A DNA stretch of 56,662 nt from Longimicrobiales bacterium. Lineage in GTDB: Bacteria; Gemmatimonadota; Gemmatimonadetes; Longimicrobiales; Gaopeijiaceae. The notes under the pieces are model-generated. The model saw only the letters and a program-made list of their open reading frames with translations. It ran no database searches and was not told the DNA's origin. The stretch is from NCBI GenBank assembly GCA_028822645.1, contig JAPKDG010000008.1, positions 1 to 56,662 on the forward strand, read 5' to 3'. Below, in pieces: positions 34,895 through 44,078 of the stretch (the first letter of the stretch is position 1; each line of letters begins with the position of its first letter). The translations under genes and the position numbers were made by a program.

Positions 34895-35890
34895 TCATTC
34901 CTGAGGTTCTGGAATTTCATTCATAATTGTGGTTAGAATTTCGTCCGGATCGATTCGGTCTGCTTCCCCTTCGAAATTCAACAAAACTCTATGTCGAAAT
35001 GCTGGAAGGAAATAAGATCGAATATCTTTACAAGACACATGCACCCTGCCGTTTACCAATGCATTCACCTTGGAACCGACAACTAAGGCCTGTGTTCCTC
35101 TTGGGCTCGACCCGAAACGAACATACTTGTCAGTCAACGAGTGAGTATATTCGTTGCCAGGATTAGTAGCCAAGGTCAACCGGATTGCATAGTCTTGGAT
35201 AGTGGGTGCAATCGGCACATTCCTAGCTGTTTTTCGCATCTCAAGTATTTGGTTCTGATCCAATACTGTCGTGGCTTTAGGTTCGACTGAAGTTGTAGTG
35301 CGATTCATGATTTCATGCATGTGCTTAGCCTCAGGATATTTGATTCGAAGCTTATAGAAAAACCGGTCCAGTTGAGCCTCAGGCAGAGGGTAGGTCCCTT
35401 CCATTTCCACGGGGTTTTGAGTGGCAAGGACAAAAAAAGGCGGTTCCAATTTATGAGTTGTAACTCCAACGGTCACGCTTCTTTCTTGCATTGCTTCTAG
35501 AAGGGCAGATTGGGTTTTTGGAGTAGCGCGATTAATTTCATCTGCAAGAAGAATATTCGTGAAGATAGGACCATTTTGAAAAGCCAATCGCTTCTCACCA
35601 GAATCGGTTTCGTGCATCACGTCACTTCCAACTACATCTCCAGGCATCAAATCTGGTGTGAACTGTATTCTCGAAAATTTCAATTGTAATACATCGGCTA
35701 CCGTGGATACTATTTTGGTCTTTCCTACACCAGGAATACCCTCAAGGAGAACGTGGCCTTTCGCCAACAAACTTACCAGGGTTCCATCGATCACTTCTTC
35801 ATTCCCCACTATAACCTTACCAATTTCAGTTCTCACTTTATGAAATTCATCACAAAATAATGCTACTTGATTGTCAATTTTAGTTGTCAT
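34895..35890 (-). CDS. MoxR-family AAA+ ATPase
   Basis: MoxR ATPases are chaperone-like AAA+ proteins that work with vWA partners, for example to insert metals or mature envelope complexes. The 331-residue protein has Walker A EGIPGVGKTK near residue 55 and Walker B LADEINRATPKTQSALLEAM. Sensor 1 is FVLATQNPVEMEGTYPLPEAQLDRF in two parts, and the C-terminal lid has RFGSSPRGTQALV. The ATG lies inside the end of the coiled-coil gene (11-base overlap, 35880-35890). It is the motor of the operon covering 29649-37451. Confidence 0.95.
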   Translation of the reverse strand: MTTKIDNQVALFCDEFHKVRTEIGKVIVGNEEVIDGTLVSLLAKGHVLLEGIPGVGKTKIVSTVADVLQLKFSRIQFTPDLMPGDVVGSDVMHETDSGEKRLAFQNGPIFTNILLADEINRATPKTQSALLEAMQERSVTVGVTTHKLEPPFFVLATQNPVEMEGTYPLPEAQLDRFFYKLRIKYPEAKHMHEIMNRTTTSVEPKATTVLDQNQILEMRKTARNVPIAPTIQDYAIRLTLATNPGNEYTHSLTDKYVRFGSSPRGTQALVVGSKVNALVNGRVHVSCKDIRSYFLPAFRHRVLLNFEGEADRIDPDEILTTIMNEIPEPQE

Positions 35891-37451
35891 TTTTCCTCAA
35901 TGGTCGTATGCCTAAAAAATAATTCTTAACTAAATTACGATGTTCCCAGAATACTGTTTCTACATCTAGAGCAGACGAGCTCGAGTACTCTGCCAGGCCA
36001 CCCATCTCATAAAACTGGAGGTCCGATTTTTGCCTTTGACTAGCACCTTGAAATAAATTTTGTGGATCGGGATTTTCCTGGGTGAGTCGCTCGTCGATGA
36101 CTTCCAGATTGAGTTGGACCTCTAGTGTAGTTGCATCTCCAAGTTCTAACTCTGCGACCTGGGATGGATCTCCAGTCGAATTCCCCGCAGGACCGCTACC
36201 GTCTCCCGATTCACCCCCCGAGGATTTAGTGACTTCATCAGAACCGCTACCAGACGCACCTCCTTCCATCTGTTCATCTGTTGTCATGCTCGAACTATTA
36301 TCGCTCTGAGATACCTCTTGGCGTAAAGATTGCATATTCATTGATGCCTCATTTAGGGCATCGCCCAGACTCTGGTTTTCAGCCATAGCATCCAATGCAG
36401 TCGCAGCTTCACCTAAAGATTCTTCTGCCATGGACATTTGGTCTTCCGCTAAAGCCTTACCTGCTTCACTCAGGGCGGCCAGCAATTCTTCTATCGACAG
36501 TGCTTCAGATGAATCTTGCAGATCCAATCCTCGCTCTAACTCATTCAGTGCGGAAGGATCCATGTTGGACAAATTAGCACTCAGTTCTCTTAGTTGCTGA
36601 GCTGCCTCGGTAAGATCCATTTGCCCAAGTGAATTGGCAAAGGCCGATAGTTCCTCAGGCCCTGAGACTTCTTCAGATAATTGAGTCATTTCTTGATTGA
36701 AAGCATTTAATCCAAAACTCCCTTCATTGAGAATTTCTTCCGCTTGAAGTAGTTCTTTCAACAATTCTTCATTCTGCAATTCATCGCTCTTTAAATTCTG
36801 CAGAACCTCTTCCAAATTTTCTAGATCCGATTCATCCAAGAACTCTCCTACATCTCTTTCCAACGTAGACTCCAGATTGGCTATTTGATTCTCGAGATTC
36901 GAAAAAGAATCCTTTGGTTCGGTATTAGTTACAAACAAGGGGGGTCGGGTCGGCAGAAGGGCCAATAACACCCTAACTCCAATCAAAATGAAAGCTCCCC
37001 TAAACCATTTCGAAGGCTTAAAAGGTAAAAATTCTCTTGGTTTCATTTTGTCCAATGAGTTCGCGGCCCTTTTTAGTTGCAGGTCTATCCAAGCTGATTC
37101 TACTGGATTGCGAATGAACCAATATGCGGTCTTAATTTCGTCACTTAAGTCAGCCAGTTCATCCGCCAGTCCAGCGGCCCTCCTGAGTCGATTTTTTTCG
37201 AACATCCGCTTCATTCCGAGTCCGGCATAAAATACCAGAGCTCCAAATATAAGAGCCATGGAGGAAGGACCCTCTAAGCCAAAAATAAATTGGCCTACCT
37301 GGAAGATTGCTGATACACCCAATGTGCAGCATGCCACTTTTGCGAGAAGATCCGAGCAGTACATCAATTGGAGTCGTCGATCTATCTTCTCAAGGTTCCC
37401 GAGAATTTTCCTTGAGGATGTAACTGGTTTTACATATAGGGCCGAGGTCAT
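35880..37451 (-). CDS. Membrane-anchored coiled-coil protein heading the MoxR operon
   Basis: The 523-residue protein has two hydrophobic segments near residues 38-75 and another near 150-168 (GAFILIGVRVLLALLP). A very acidic, Leu-rich helical region follows (about 190-390) with repeats such as ENLEEVLQNLKSDEL and ELLQAEEILNEG. A Gly/Ser/Asp-rich linker (SGGESGDGSGPAGNSTG) and a short C-terminal domain end it. It resembles the DUF4175-like proteins found beside MoxR in other diderms, but I cannot assign a family firmly. AAGGA precedes the ATG at normal spacing. It may be a scaffold for the vWA proteins. Confidence 0.75.
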   Translation of the reverse strand: MTSALYVKPVTSSRKILGNLEKIDRRLQLMYCSDLLAKVACCTLGVSAIFQVGQFIFGLEGPSSMALIFGALVFYAGLGMKRMFEKNRLRRAAGLADELADLSDEIKTAYWFIRNPVESAWIDLQLKRAANSLDKMKPREFLPFKPSKWFRGAFILIGVRVLLALLPTRPPLFVTNTEPKDSFSNLENQIANLESTLERDVGEFLDESDLENLEEVLQNLKSDELQNEELLKELLQAEEILNEGSFGLNAFNQEMTQLSEEVSGPEELSAFANSLGQMDLTEAAQQLRELSANLSNMDPSALNELERGLDLQDSSEALSIEELLAALSEAGKALAEDQMSMAEESLGEAATALDAMAENQSLGDALNEASMNMQSLRQEVSQSDNSSSMTTDEQMEGGASGSGSDEVTKSSGGESGDGSGPAGNSTGDPSQVAELELGDATTLEVQLNLEVIDERLTQENPDPQNLFQGASQRQKSDLQFYEMGGLAEYSSSSALDVETVFWEHRNLVKNYFLGIRPLRKNDN

Positions 37452-37677
37452 TTTGATTTCCTTCTTTGCACTCTTATTTCCATATCCTCACCGGTTTGAT
37501 CATGTTGACCTTGTCCTCAGCATTTCGAATAATTTGTCAAATGAAACTTCGGCGGATACAGGCTTTATATTAGTTGTTTTAGATTATAAATGAATCTTCC
37601 TAATAGTTATTTCCACCGCTCTTACTCTACACTTTGAGCCGGCAAATACTGACTGATACAAATCATGTATCTATAAG

Positions 37678-37751
<74 letters not shown>

Positions 37752-37763
37752 TTTCGTTTACAA

Positions 37764-37791
37764 ATTATATCACATCTAATATTTTTTTCAC
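37764..37791 (-). promoter_or_regulatory. Candidate promoter of tRNA-Ile
   Basis: A perfect TATAAT (37769-37764) lies 12 bases before the mature 5' end of the tRNA on the minus strand. GTGAAA (37791-37786) stands 16 bases further up as a 4/6 match to the -35 box. A transcript would begin about 6 bases before the tRNA. The remaining space toward rluB is AT-rich and holds an imperfect TTTTCACTA/TAGTGAAAA inverted repeat. Confidence 0.5.
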
Positions 37792-37846
37792 TACGAAGAC
37801 CTTAATAGTGAAAACAGTTAACCCATATTAGGACTGACCTAAACAA

Positions 37847-38566
37847 TCATACCAAAGAAATGCAATCGATTAAAGCCTTTATATCTCGATGACTAAGATC
37901 TTCATATGTGCCTGTTTTCAATGGACCCAATTTCAATGAGCCGAATCTTGTTCGCCTAAGGTGGGCTACCGGATGTCCAACTGCTGCCATTAGGCGACGA
38001 ATTTCACGCTTCCTCCCTTCTTTTATTACAATTGTCAAACAGTAGGTTTCGCCAGCAGATTTCTTGCTAATTTCAACTCGCGTCGGACGAGCAAATCCAT
38101 CATCCAATTCTACGCCTGCTCTCAGCTGCATCAAAGTTGCATTGGACAATTTTCCCTCCACTGCAACATCATATTCCCGCTCGATCTCAGAACTGGGATG
38201 CTGAAGTCGATTCGCCACATCTCCATCATTCGTCAAGATCAGAAGTCCCTCAGTCAAATAGTCCAATCTTCCAACATAACGCAGAGATCGCATATCAGGA
38301 GTCAGAATGTCGTATATAGTTGGCCTGGAACGATCATCTTGAGCGGTAGTGAGGACTCCAGGTGGTTTGTTCATCTTTACCCAGCGGATGGGTGGTATTT
38401 CTATAGTGTCTCGGCCTACGACTATCACATCATTTTCGGGATCGACTATTACCCCTGCAGTCTGAACAATCTTGCCATTAACCTTAACCTTGCCCTCTGA
38501 GATCAAAATTTCTGCTTTTCGTCGAGAGGTCAGGCCAGATCTAGAAATGAATTTATGTAAGCGCAT
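37847..38566 (-). CDS. rluB: RluB/RsuA-family rRNA pseudouridine synthase
   Basis: This enzyme makes pseudouridine in rRNA, in the RluB family at 23S position 2605. The 239-residue protein has an N-terminal S4 RNA-binding domain (RLHKFISRSGLTSRRKAE). The catalytic Asp is in VGRLDYLTEGLLIL, with NDGDVANRLQHPSSEIEREY after it. EGRKREIRRLMAAVGHPVAHL follows in two parts. It forms the widespread scpA-scpB-rluB cluster, starting 17 bases after scpB. RluB versus RluE/RsuA specificity is inferred from that context. Confidence 0.9.
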   Translation of the reverse strand: MRLHKFISRSGLTSRRKAEILISEGKVKVNGKIVQTAGVIVDPENDVIVVGRDTIEIPPIRWVKMNKPPGVLTTAQDDRSRPTIYDILTPDMRSLRYVGRLDYLTEGLLILTNDGDVANRLQHPSSEIEREYDVAVEGKLSNATLMQLRAGVELDDGFARPTRVEISKKSAGETYCLTIVIKEGRKREIRRLMAAVGHPVAHLRRTRFGSLKLGPLKTGTYEDLSHRDIKALIDCISLV

Positions 38567-38583
38567 ATTTCCTGGGATTCTCT

Positions 38584-39249
38584 CTACTCAACAGGTGACG
38601 TTAAGGGAACAACGCCACCCCCATCTGTTAAATCATCTATTTCTTTTTCTGTAGTCATAATTCCTTCATTGTTTTTTGTTTCCAATTCCCCTGAAATTAC
38701 ACTTTCTACAGAATCGGGGATGTCCTCTCCTTTCAAAATAACTGGTAAGTCCTCAGTTCGAGGCAAATCTTCGAGATCCGAAAATCCAAAATGTTCTAAA
38801 AATTTATTCGTAGTTCCGTAAAGCAAAGGCCTACCTAGTCCATCTCCCCTTCCAATGACATCAACCAACTCCCTATCCTGCAAGGTTCTAATCACTCCAG
38901 CAGAACTCACTCCACGGATATATTCAATATCGATTCGTCCAATCGGTTGTCTATAAGCAATAATAGCTAGCGTCTCCAATGCTGGCATTGATAGTCTGGA
39001 TGACTTCGGCACGGTATCGAACCTTTCCAGATAAGGTGCATACACTGAAAGTGTAAGAATCTGATAGCCTCCAGCAATTTGCTTGATTTCAAATGCTCTT
39101 TCAGAATCTAAATACATCTTGGTCAATTCTTTTATACATTTTTCGACGACATCCTCATTCAGTGATTCGTCCGCACGTGCGATCTCTTCAGACCTCAGCG
39201 GAGCGTCACTTGAAAAGAGGACGGCTTCAACGATTTGTGTTGTTCGCAT
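38584..39249 (-). CDS. scpB: Segregation and condensation protein ScpB
   Basis: ScpB binds ScpA and, with SMC, forms the bacterial condensin. The 221-residue protein has two winged-helix domains. Visible family motifs are VEAVLFSSDAPLRSEEIA at the N-terminus, PALETLAIIAYRQPIGRIDIE in two adjoining parts, and RPLLYGTTNKFLEHFG. A low-complexity acidic tail follows from about residue 165. The start shares one base with the scpA stop (TAATG), so translation is coupled. Confidence 0.95.
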   Translation of the reverse strand: MRTTQIVEAVLFSSDAPLRSEEIARADESLNEDVVEKCIKELTKMYLDSERAFEIKQIAGGYQILTLSVYAPYLERFDTVPKSSRLSMPALETLAIIAYRQPIGRIDIEYIRGVSSAGVIRTLQDRELVDVIGRGDGLGRPLLYGTTNKFLEHFGFSDLEDLPRTEDLPVILKGEDIPDSVESVISGELETKNNEGIMTTEKEIDDLTDGGGVVPLTSPVE

Positions 39250-40040
39250 TATCCCTCACTAGAATTTAGCTGAGATTTGACGGCTTCAGGAGATGAGTCG
39301 CTGACACGATACATCCACAATTCCGAAAACGCCTTTGCCTGACGCAATTTTACTTTACGCTTACGAGCCAACTCTAAGCCCGCCAAAAGGGTCATGACTC
39401 CGTGCATCTTCGATTCGAATGGTTTTAATAAACCGCTAAATTCAACCCTTTTTAGCCGTTGGAGGGCATGCAGAATCAGGTCCACCTTGTCTTCCATAGC
39501 TACTAGCCGTGTGGTTACCCTGTGTTCGACAATGTTTATTGAGGGGACTGTGACAGAGATGGCCGCAGCGTAAACTTCATCCCAGGTAGTATCTAAAATG
39601 ACTTCTATTTTCTCAATTCTATTAATTGGACTTACAAAGCCTTTGCCAAATTGTCGACTTCTTTGAGATTCTGCGACACTCAGATGAGCTCTGATTTCCT
39701 GTATTTGTTCATATTCCAACAATCGATACACCAATTCAGCCCTGGGATCATCATCATCCGACATCGTAGTATTAGGTAGCAACATTCGAGCTTTAATTCT
39801 CAAAAGACTAGCTGCCATCTCCATGAATTCTCCAGCATTATCTATTTGTTCCACACTCATGCTACGGATTGCCAAAAGGAATTGGCGAGTAATTTTTGAA
39901 ATGGGGATTTCGAAAATATCTATGTCTTGCTGCCTAATGAGATGAAGCAATAGATCCAACGGACCTCGGAATCTTTCAAGATCGACAATCAAAAATATTT
40001 CTTCGCCGGTATCCCCGGTATCCAGAGAATGAGTCTTCAA
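39249..40040 (-). CDS. scpA: Segregation and condensation protein ScpA (kleisin)
   Basis: ScpA is the kleisin that bridges the SMC heads. The 263-residue protein begins with the family motif FRGPLDLLLHLIRQQDIDIFEIPI in two parts. AGEFMEMAASLLRIKARMLLP follows, and a C-terminal winged helix has FLALLELARKRKV-like sequence (TLLAGLELARKRKVKL). The start is TTG at 40040, overlapping the M50 peptidase stop as TTGA (40037-40040). No ATG nearby is in frame. Confidence 0.94.
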   Translation of the reverse strand: MKTHSLDTGDTGEEIFLIVDLERFRGPLDLLLHLIRQQDIDIFEIPISKITRQFLLAIRSMSVEQIDNAGEFMEMAASLLRIKARMLLPNTTMSDDDDPRAELVYRLLEYEQIQEIRAHLSVAESQRSRQFGKGFVSPINRIEKIEVILDTTWDEVYAAAISVTVPSINIVEHRVTTRLVAMEDKVDLILHALQRLKRVEFSGLLKPFESKMHGVMTLLAGLELARKRKVKLRQAKAFSELWMYRVSDSSPEAVKSQLNSSEG

Positions 40041-40687
40041 GACATTGATTTGATGAATAATTCAGCTACTCCACGGAGCATTTGTACTGGCTTTAGTATA
40101 AATGTAAATAGTCCTGGGACAAGAATAGAGCAGACCATTAATAATATCATTCCGTATTGTCCGAAGCGATCGTAACTGACTCGCCATTTTGCAGGAATAA
40201 AGTGATACATGACATGGGATCCATCAAGAGGTGGAATCGGTATCAAATTAAAAAACGCAAGGATCAGATTTATAGAAACTCCGTACCAAGCGAGTTCCAC
40301 CATGAGGTCGATAGGATTCTCAAAACCTGTAACTCTTTGAATATTTAAAAGTGCGATTATTAGTGCAGTAAGAGCCACAGCCAAAAGAAGGTTAGCTGCG
40401 ATTCCGGCTAGGGAGACCTTGATATCAGCAGATCTATAACTGCGGAATTTATTGGGATTAATGGGAACGGGCTTCGCCCAACCAAAAATCATACCATCAG
40501 TAAGATTATACAAAACTACTGGAACGAGAAAGGATCCCACCAAATCCAAGTGAGCAAATGGATTCAATGTGATTCGGCCTAACTCATAGGCTGTATCATC
40601 ACCTTCCTGTAGTGCGACCCAAGCATGTGCGACCTCATGACAAACTATCGAGAACATGAGGACAAGCAGAATGGATAATAGTTCCAT
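40037..40687 (-). CDS. Site-2 protease family (M50) membrane metallopeptidase
   Basis: The 216-residue protein has 5-6 membrane segments. The zinc motif HEVAHAW is in the first helix, near residue 17. NLIPIPPLDGSHVMY, with the third zinc ligand Asp, is near 145. This small rhomboid-sized type, without PDZ domain, is common just upstream of scpA. Substrate unknown. It lies 143 bases from the divergent rpsT gene, so its promoter should lie in that space. Confidence 0.92.
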   Translation of the reverse strand: MELLSILLVLMFSIVCHEVAHAWVALQEGDDTAYELGRITLNPFAHLDLVGSFLVPVVLYNLTDGMIFGWAKPVPINPNKFRSYRSADIKVSLAGIAANLLLAVALTALIIALLNIQRVTGFENPIDLMVELAWYGVSINLILAFFNLIPIPPLDGSHVMYHFIPAKWRVSYDRFGQYGMILLMVCSILVPGLFTFILKPVQMLRGVAELFIKSMS

Positions 40688-40753
40688 GGCTGAGAAGTTA
40701 CTTTAGGATCTAATTAGAAGCCACCCCCGAAAAACAGCTAAACAAGTTAGTTA

Positions 40754-40782
40754 TTGATCAAGTTCGAAGTTTCCAATATAAT
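40754..40782 (+). promoter_or_regulatory. Promoter of rpsT
   Basis: TTGATC (40754-40759) and a perfect TATAAT (40777-40782) are separated by 17 bases, the optimal sigma70-type spacing. Transcription would start near 40789, leaving a leader of about 42 bases before the rpsT ATG. It is the best promoter match I noticed in the window. Confidence 0.7.
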
Positions 40783-40830
40783 TCCATTACAATTATTGCT
40801 GTATAAGACTTACGATTCGAGAATAAAGTA

Positions 40831-41079
40831 ATGCCCAATATAAAAAGTGCCAAAAAGCGTGTTAAGACCAGCCAAAATGCGAACGAACGTAATAAAGTAG
40901 TGCGTTCCAGATTAAAAACTGCGATTAAGCGTGTGCGGACTGCCGAGGACGCCTTGTCGGCAGAACTTGAATACAAAAAAGCTCAAATTTTATTGGATCG
41001 CGCTGCTACCGATAGAACTCTACATCCAAACGCAGTTGCCAGAATCAAGAGCAGGCTATCGAGAACGTTTAGTAGTTGA
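40831..41079 (+). CDS. rpsT: 30S ribosomal protein S20
   Basis: S20 binds 16S rRNA at the base of the 30S body. The 82-residue basic protein begins MPNIKSAKKRVKTSQNANER, the family N-terminus. It contains VRSRLKTAIKRVRTA and ends with LHPNAVARIKSRLSRTF. The length is normal (about 85). The ribosome site is weak (GAGAATAAAGTA before ATG), as in other rpsT genes, where S20 can repress its own translation. It is alone on the plus strand between two minus-strand groups. Confidence 0.97.
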   Translation: MPNIKSAKKRVKTSQNANERNKVVRSRLKTAIKRVRTAEDALSAELEYKKAQILLDRAATDRTLHPNAVARIKSRLSRTFSS

Positions 41080-41140
41080 TCTAGCTCAAGGGGTTCGATA
41101 GAGATTCTTCGTCTCCACAGAGCTAATTGCTTAGGATTTT

Positions 41141-42424
41141 TTAGAGGCCGTTCCAGACAATTTTACCGTCCACGATCGTCTTGCTCGCTCTACCTTTCAA
41201 TTTTAATCCCTCGAATGGCGTATTGCGACTCTTGGACATGAATTCGTTGGAGTTAACGGACCAAATCACGTTTGGATCTATGATGGTCACGTCGCCTATG
41301 CCTCCTCTTTTGAGAGTTCCTCCGGGCAAATTGAATGCTCTAGCTGGGGCACAACTCATCCGGTCAACCAAAGTGGATAGGTCGACAACCCCCTGGCCTA
41401 CCAAGCAAGTCAGTCCTATCCCTAATGATGTCTCCAAGCCAACGATTCCGTTAGGTGCATCCGCAAAAGTTTGTTCCTTTTCGTCATAGTGATGAGGAGC
41501 GTGGTCAGTAGCGTAAACACATAGGGTGCCATCGGAAAATCCCTGAACTACAGCATCGCGATCTTCACTAGACCTAAGGGGTGGATTCATTTTCGCATTC
41601 GTATTATATCCATCTACTTCGCTGTCAGTGAGAATAAGATGGTGAGGTGTAGCCTCCGCTGTAACTTGAACCCCTCGACTTTTTGCCTGGCGGATCATTT
41701 CTACTCCATATGCCGTCGACACATGCTGGATATGCACCCTGCTATCTGTGAGTTCAGACAGCAGAAGATCTCTAATTATCTGTATATCTTCTGAGATATT
41801 AGGTTTTCCAAGTAAGCCCATCCGAGTAGAATTTAGACTCTCATTCATGGTTCCTGCCCTAGATAAGTCTAAATCTTCGGGATGGTCGGCAACAGGAATT
41901 CCGAATGCCTTAGCGTATTCCATCGCCATTCTCATTAGACCGCCATTCATCACCGGGTTACCATCGTCAGTAATTCCTACTGCACCAGCTTCAACCATTT
42001 CTCCAATAGCAGCCAGGCTTTTGCCCTCCTGATTCTTAGATATGGCGCCTAACGGATAGACCCTGGCTCCAGCTGCTTTTTCAGCCTGCGCCAACACAAA
42101 ACGGATGCCCGCTGGATCATCAGTCACGGGGTCAGTATTCGGCATAGTACATACTGCCGTAATCCCTCCAGCGACAGCAGCCCTTACACCGGTTTCGATG
42201 GTTTCTTTATGTTCTCCTCCTGGCTCACGGAAGTGAACGTGGACATCGATTAAACCTGGAGTCACAATTTGACCTCTAGCGTCAAGCTCAATTGTTTCTT
42301 CCATCCTGCCTATCTCATCGCTGATCGCTTCAATTTTTCCATCAACAATCAGTAAATCCCCCGTCTTGTCCAAAGACTGACTCGGATCGACTATGCGACC
42401 CCCACGAACCAAAACTGATCTCAT
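41141..42424 (-). CDS. pyrC: Dihydroorotase (type I)
   Basis: PyrC closes carbamoyl aspartate to dihydroorotate in pyrimidine synthesis. The 427-residue amidohydrolase has the metal motif DVHVHFREPG near residue 58. It has a Lys-free GITAVCTMPNTDP strand, His ligands in ADHPED and IQHVSTAYG, and the Asp ligand in YATDHAPHHYDEKE near 305. Length and motifs fit the type I enzyme that partners ATCase. The start is six bases after the pyrB stop. Confidence 0.95.
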   Translation of the reverse strand: MRSVLVRGGRIVDPSQSLDKTGDLLIVDGKIEAISDEIGRMEETIELDARGQIVTPGLIDVHVHFREPGGEHKETIETGVRAAVAGGITAVCTMPNTDPVTDDPAGIRFVLAQAEKAAGARVYPLGAISKNQEGKSLAAIGEMVEAGAVGITDDGNPVMNGGLMRMAMEYAKAFGIPVADHPEDLDLSRAGTMNESLNSTRMGLLGKPNISEDIQIIRDLLLSELTDSRVHIQHVSTAYGVEMIRQAKSRGVQVTAEATPHHLILTDSEVDGYNTNAKMNPPLRSSEDRDAVVQGFSDGTLCVYATDHAPHHYDEKEQTFADAPNGIVGLETSLGIGLTCLVGQGVVDLSTLVDRMSCAPARAFNLPGGTLKRGGIGDVTIIDPNVIWSVNSNEFMSKSRNTPFEGLKLKGRASKTIVDGKIVWNGL

Positions 42425-42430
42425 TTTAGT

Positions 42431-43396
42431 CTAATTCACTCCCTTAGCAGATTCAGCTGTCTCTGGGGTGCCTCCAGAGAGCAAGTATAGGACGGCCATC
42501 CTTACAGCTACTCCATTGGTAACTTGTTCTAGGATCACCGAGTTCTGTCCATCTGCTACATCACTGTCTATCTCAACACCTCTGTTCATTGGGCCTGGAT
42601 GCAAGACGAGAAGTTCATCGGAGCCCAATTCCAATCTCTGCTTTGAAAGGCCCCATTTTTGGTTGTATTCCCTCAGGCTGGGGATATAGCCGCTGTGCAT
42701 TCTTTCCAATTGGAGACGCAAGACATTCAAAACACTGGACCACTCTATCGCTTCTTCAATCCTAGAGAACACTCTTACTCCCATTTTTTCGACATCTGCT
42801 GGCAAGAGGGTGTAAGGACCACAAACTCCAACGCTAGCTCCCAGCTTAATTAGCCCGTGTATATTGGACCGTGCCACCCTTGAGTGCAGTACGTCTCCAA
42901 TGATACAAACCTTAAGACCATCAAAACTTCCTAAGTGATCCCTGATGGTCAAAGCGTCAAGAAGGCCTTGCGTGGGATGCTCATGACTTCCATCTCCAGC
43001 ATTAATGACATTGGAAGGGATCCTCTCTCCTAAGAATTTTGCTGCCCCAGATGACCCATGCCGTATCACTACCATATCTATCTTCATAGCCTCTAAGTTT
43101 CGGGCTGTATCTACTAGAGTTTCCCCCTTGGACACAGAAGAGCCCACTGAAGAGATACTTACAGTATCTGCACTCAATCTTTTTTCAGCAAATTCAAAAG
43201 AAATTTTGGTCCGAGTAGAAGGCTCAAAAAATAGGTTCACAATGGTTTTACCCCTCAATACCGGAACTTTTTTGATTTGCCGTTCCGAAATCTCTTTGAA
43301 GGCTTCCGCTGTATCAAGAACTGTGACTATTTGATCGGTAGATAAATCCTCGAGACCTACTAAGTCTTTTCCAAGACTGAACAAATTTGGTTTCAA
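42431..43396 (-). CDS. pyrB: Aspartate carbamoyltransferase catalytic subunit
   Basis: ATCase joins carbamoyl phosphate and aspartate. The protein has the carbamoyl-phosphate motif [12 protein letters not shown] near residue 50, [18 protein letters not shown] near 130, and [11 protein letters not shown] near 265. I chose TTG 43396 (then [18 protein letters not shown]), which overlaps the pyrR stop as TTGA. It gives 321 residues, close to the usual 308. An upstream in-frame codon at 43435 would run 43 bases into pyrR. No pyrI gene is seen. Confidence 0.95.
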   Translation of the reverse strand: MKPNLFSLGKDLVGLEDLSTDQIVTVLDTAEAFKEISERQIKKVPVLRGKTIVNLFFEPSTRTKISFEFAEKRLSADTVSISSVGSSVSKGETLVDTARNLEAMKIDMVVIRHGSSGAAKFLGERIPSNVINAGDGSHEHPTQGLLDALTIRDHLGSFDGLKVCIIGDVLHSRVARSNIHGLIKLGASVGVCGPYTLLPADVEKMGVRVFSRIEEAIEWSSVLNVLRLQLERMHSGYIPSLREYNQKWGLSKQRLELGSDELLVLHPGPMNRGVEIDSDVADGQNSVILEQVTNGVAVRMAVLYLLSGGTPETAESAKGVN

Positions 43397-43926
43397 GAAG
43401 TACCTTCCTTCAAAGAAGCCAGCTCGACCGCCCACCTTCCGTCCAGTTCGGGCACCATAACAGAGACTGTATATCCTGTGGGGACTTCCACTTGCCTGCC
43501 CACGGTATCTGCTTGAATAGGAACCTCTCGTCCTCCACGATCAATGAGTACACATAGGGAAATCTTAGCAGGCCTACCCCAGTCCATCAACTCATTTAAG
43601 CCCGCTCTTGCCGTTCTTCCAGTAAAAATAACATCATCTACGATAACTAGCTTCTTTCCCTCTATTGAAACCTCTGGCAAACTGGTTTGACCAACTATTG
43701 GCTTTGGTCCAATGGTAAAGAAATCATCTCTGTAGAAGGTGATGTCCAGGGTCCCGAGTGGGACCTCTATTCCTTGGGTCGCCTCAATTTCCTTCTTGAG
43801 AAGGTGGGCCACTTGTACTCCCCTACGGTGGACCCCCATAAGAATAAGATCCTCAGCACCTTCATTTGATTCGATCAAGGTAACTGCCATCTCGCTTATG
43901 GCTTGTCTTATCTCTTTTTCCTTCAT
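43393..43926 (-). CDS. pyrR: PyrR, pyrimidine operon attenuation protein / uracil phosphoribosyltransferase
   Basis: PyrR binds UMP and pyr mRNA to cause attenuation, and has uracil phosphoribosyltransferase activity. The 177-residue protein has the PRPP motif [19 protein letters not shown] near residue 95. The family segments [16 protein letters not shown] and [20 protein letters not shown] also appear. ATG 43926 is used; TTG 43929 would add one residue. It heads pyrR-pyrB-pyrC. I did not find a convincing PyrR-binding loop or terminator in the 150 bases upstream. Confidence 0.95.
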   Translation of the reverse strand: MKEKEIRQAISEMAVTLIESNEGAEDLILMGVHRRGVQVAHLLKKEIEATQGIEVPLGTLDITFYRDDFFTIGPKPIVGQTSLPEVSIEGKKLVIVDDVIFTGRTARAGLNELMDWGRPAKISLCVLIDRGGREVPIQADTVGRQVEVPTGYTVSVMVPELDGRWAVELASLKEGTS

Positions 43927-44078
43927 CAATGAGCTGTGCAGAGGAAGCTCCTAGTTCGATCAATGAATCTACACCACATCAAATTAGACAAGACAACGTA
44001 CCTTTACAAGAGAAGTAGCTTTGATCATCATCATCTTGACCCGTAAATCATCTTGATCCTGGAAAAGAGGGGCTTCAC

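Noticed and set aside
37786-37815. Terminator of rluB at the TTTTCACTA/TAGTGAAAA repeat
   Set aside because: On the rluB strand the stem is followed by A residues rather than U residues, and it overlaps the -35 region of the tRNA promoter.
41082-41140. Rho-independent terminator after rpsT
   Set aside because: TAGCTC/GAGCTA with an inner GAGA/TCTC and a later T run exist, but the stem is short, the loop is long and the T run is 10 bases away.
43930-44078. PyrR-binding attenuator ahead of pyrR
   Set aside because: Only a 5-bp GAGCT/AGCTC hairpin is present, with no match I could defend to the PyrR loop consensus and no terminator.
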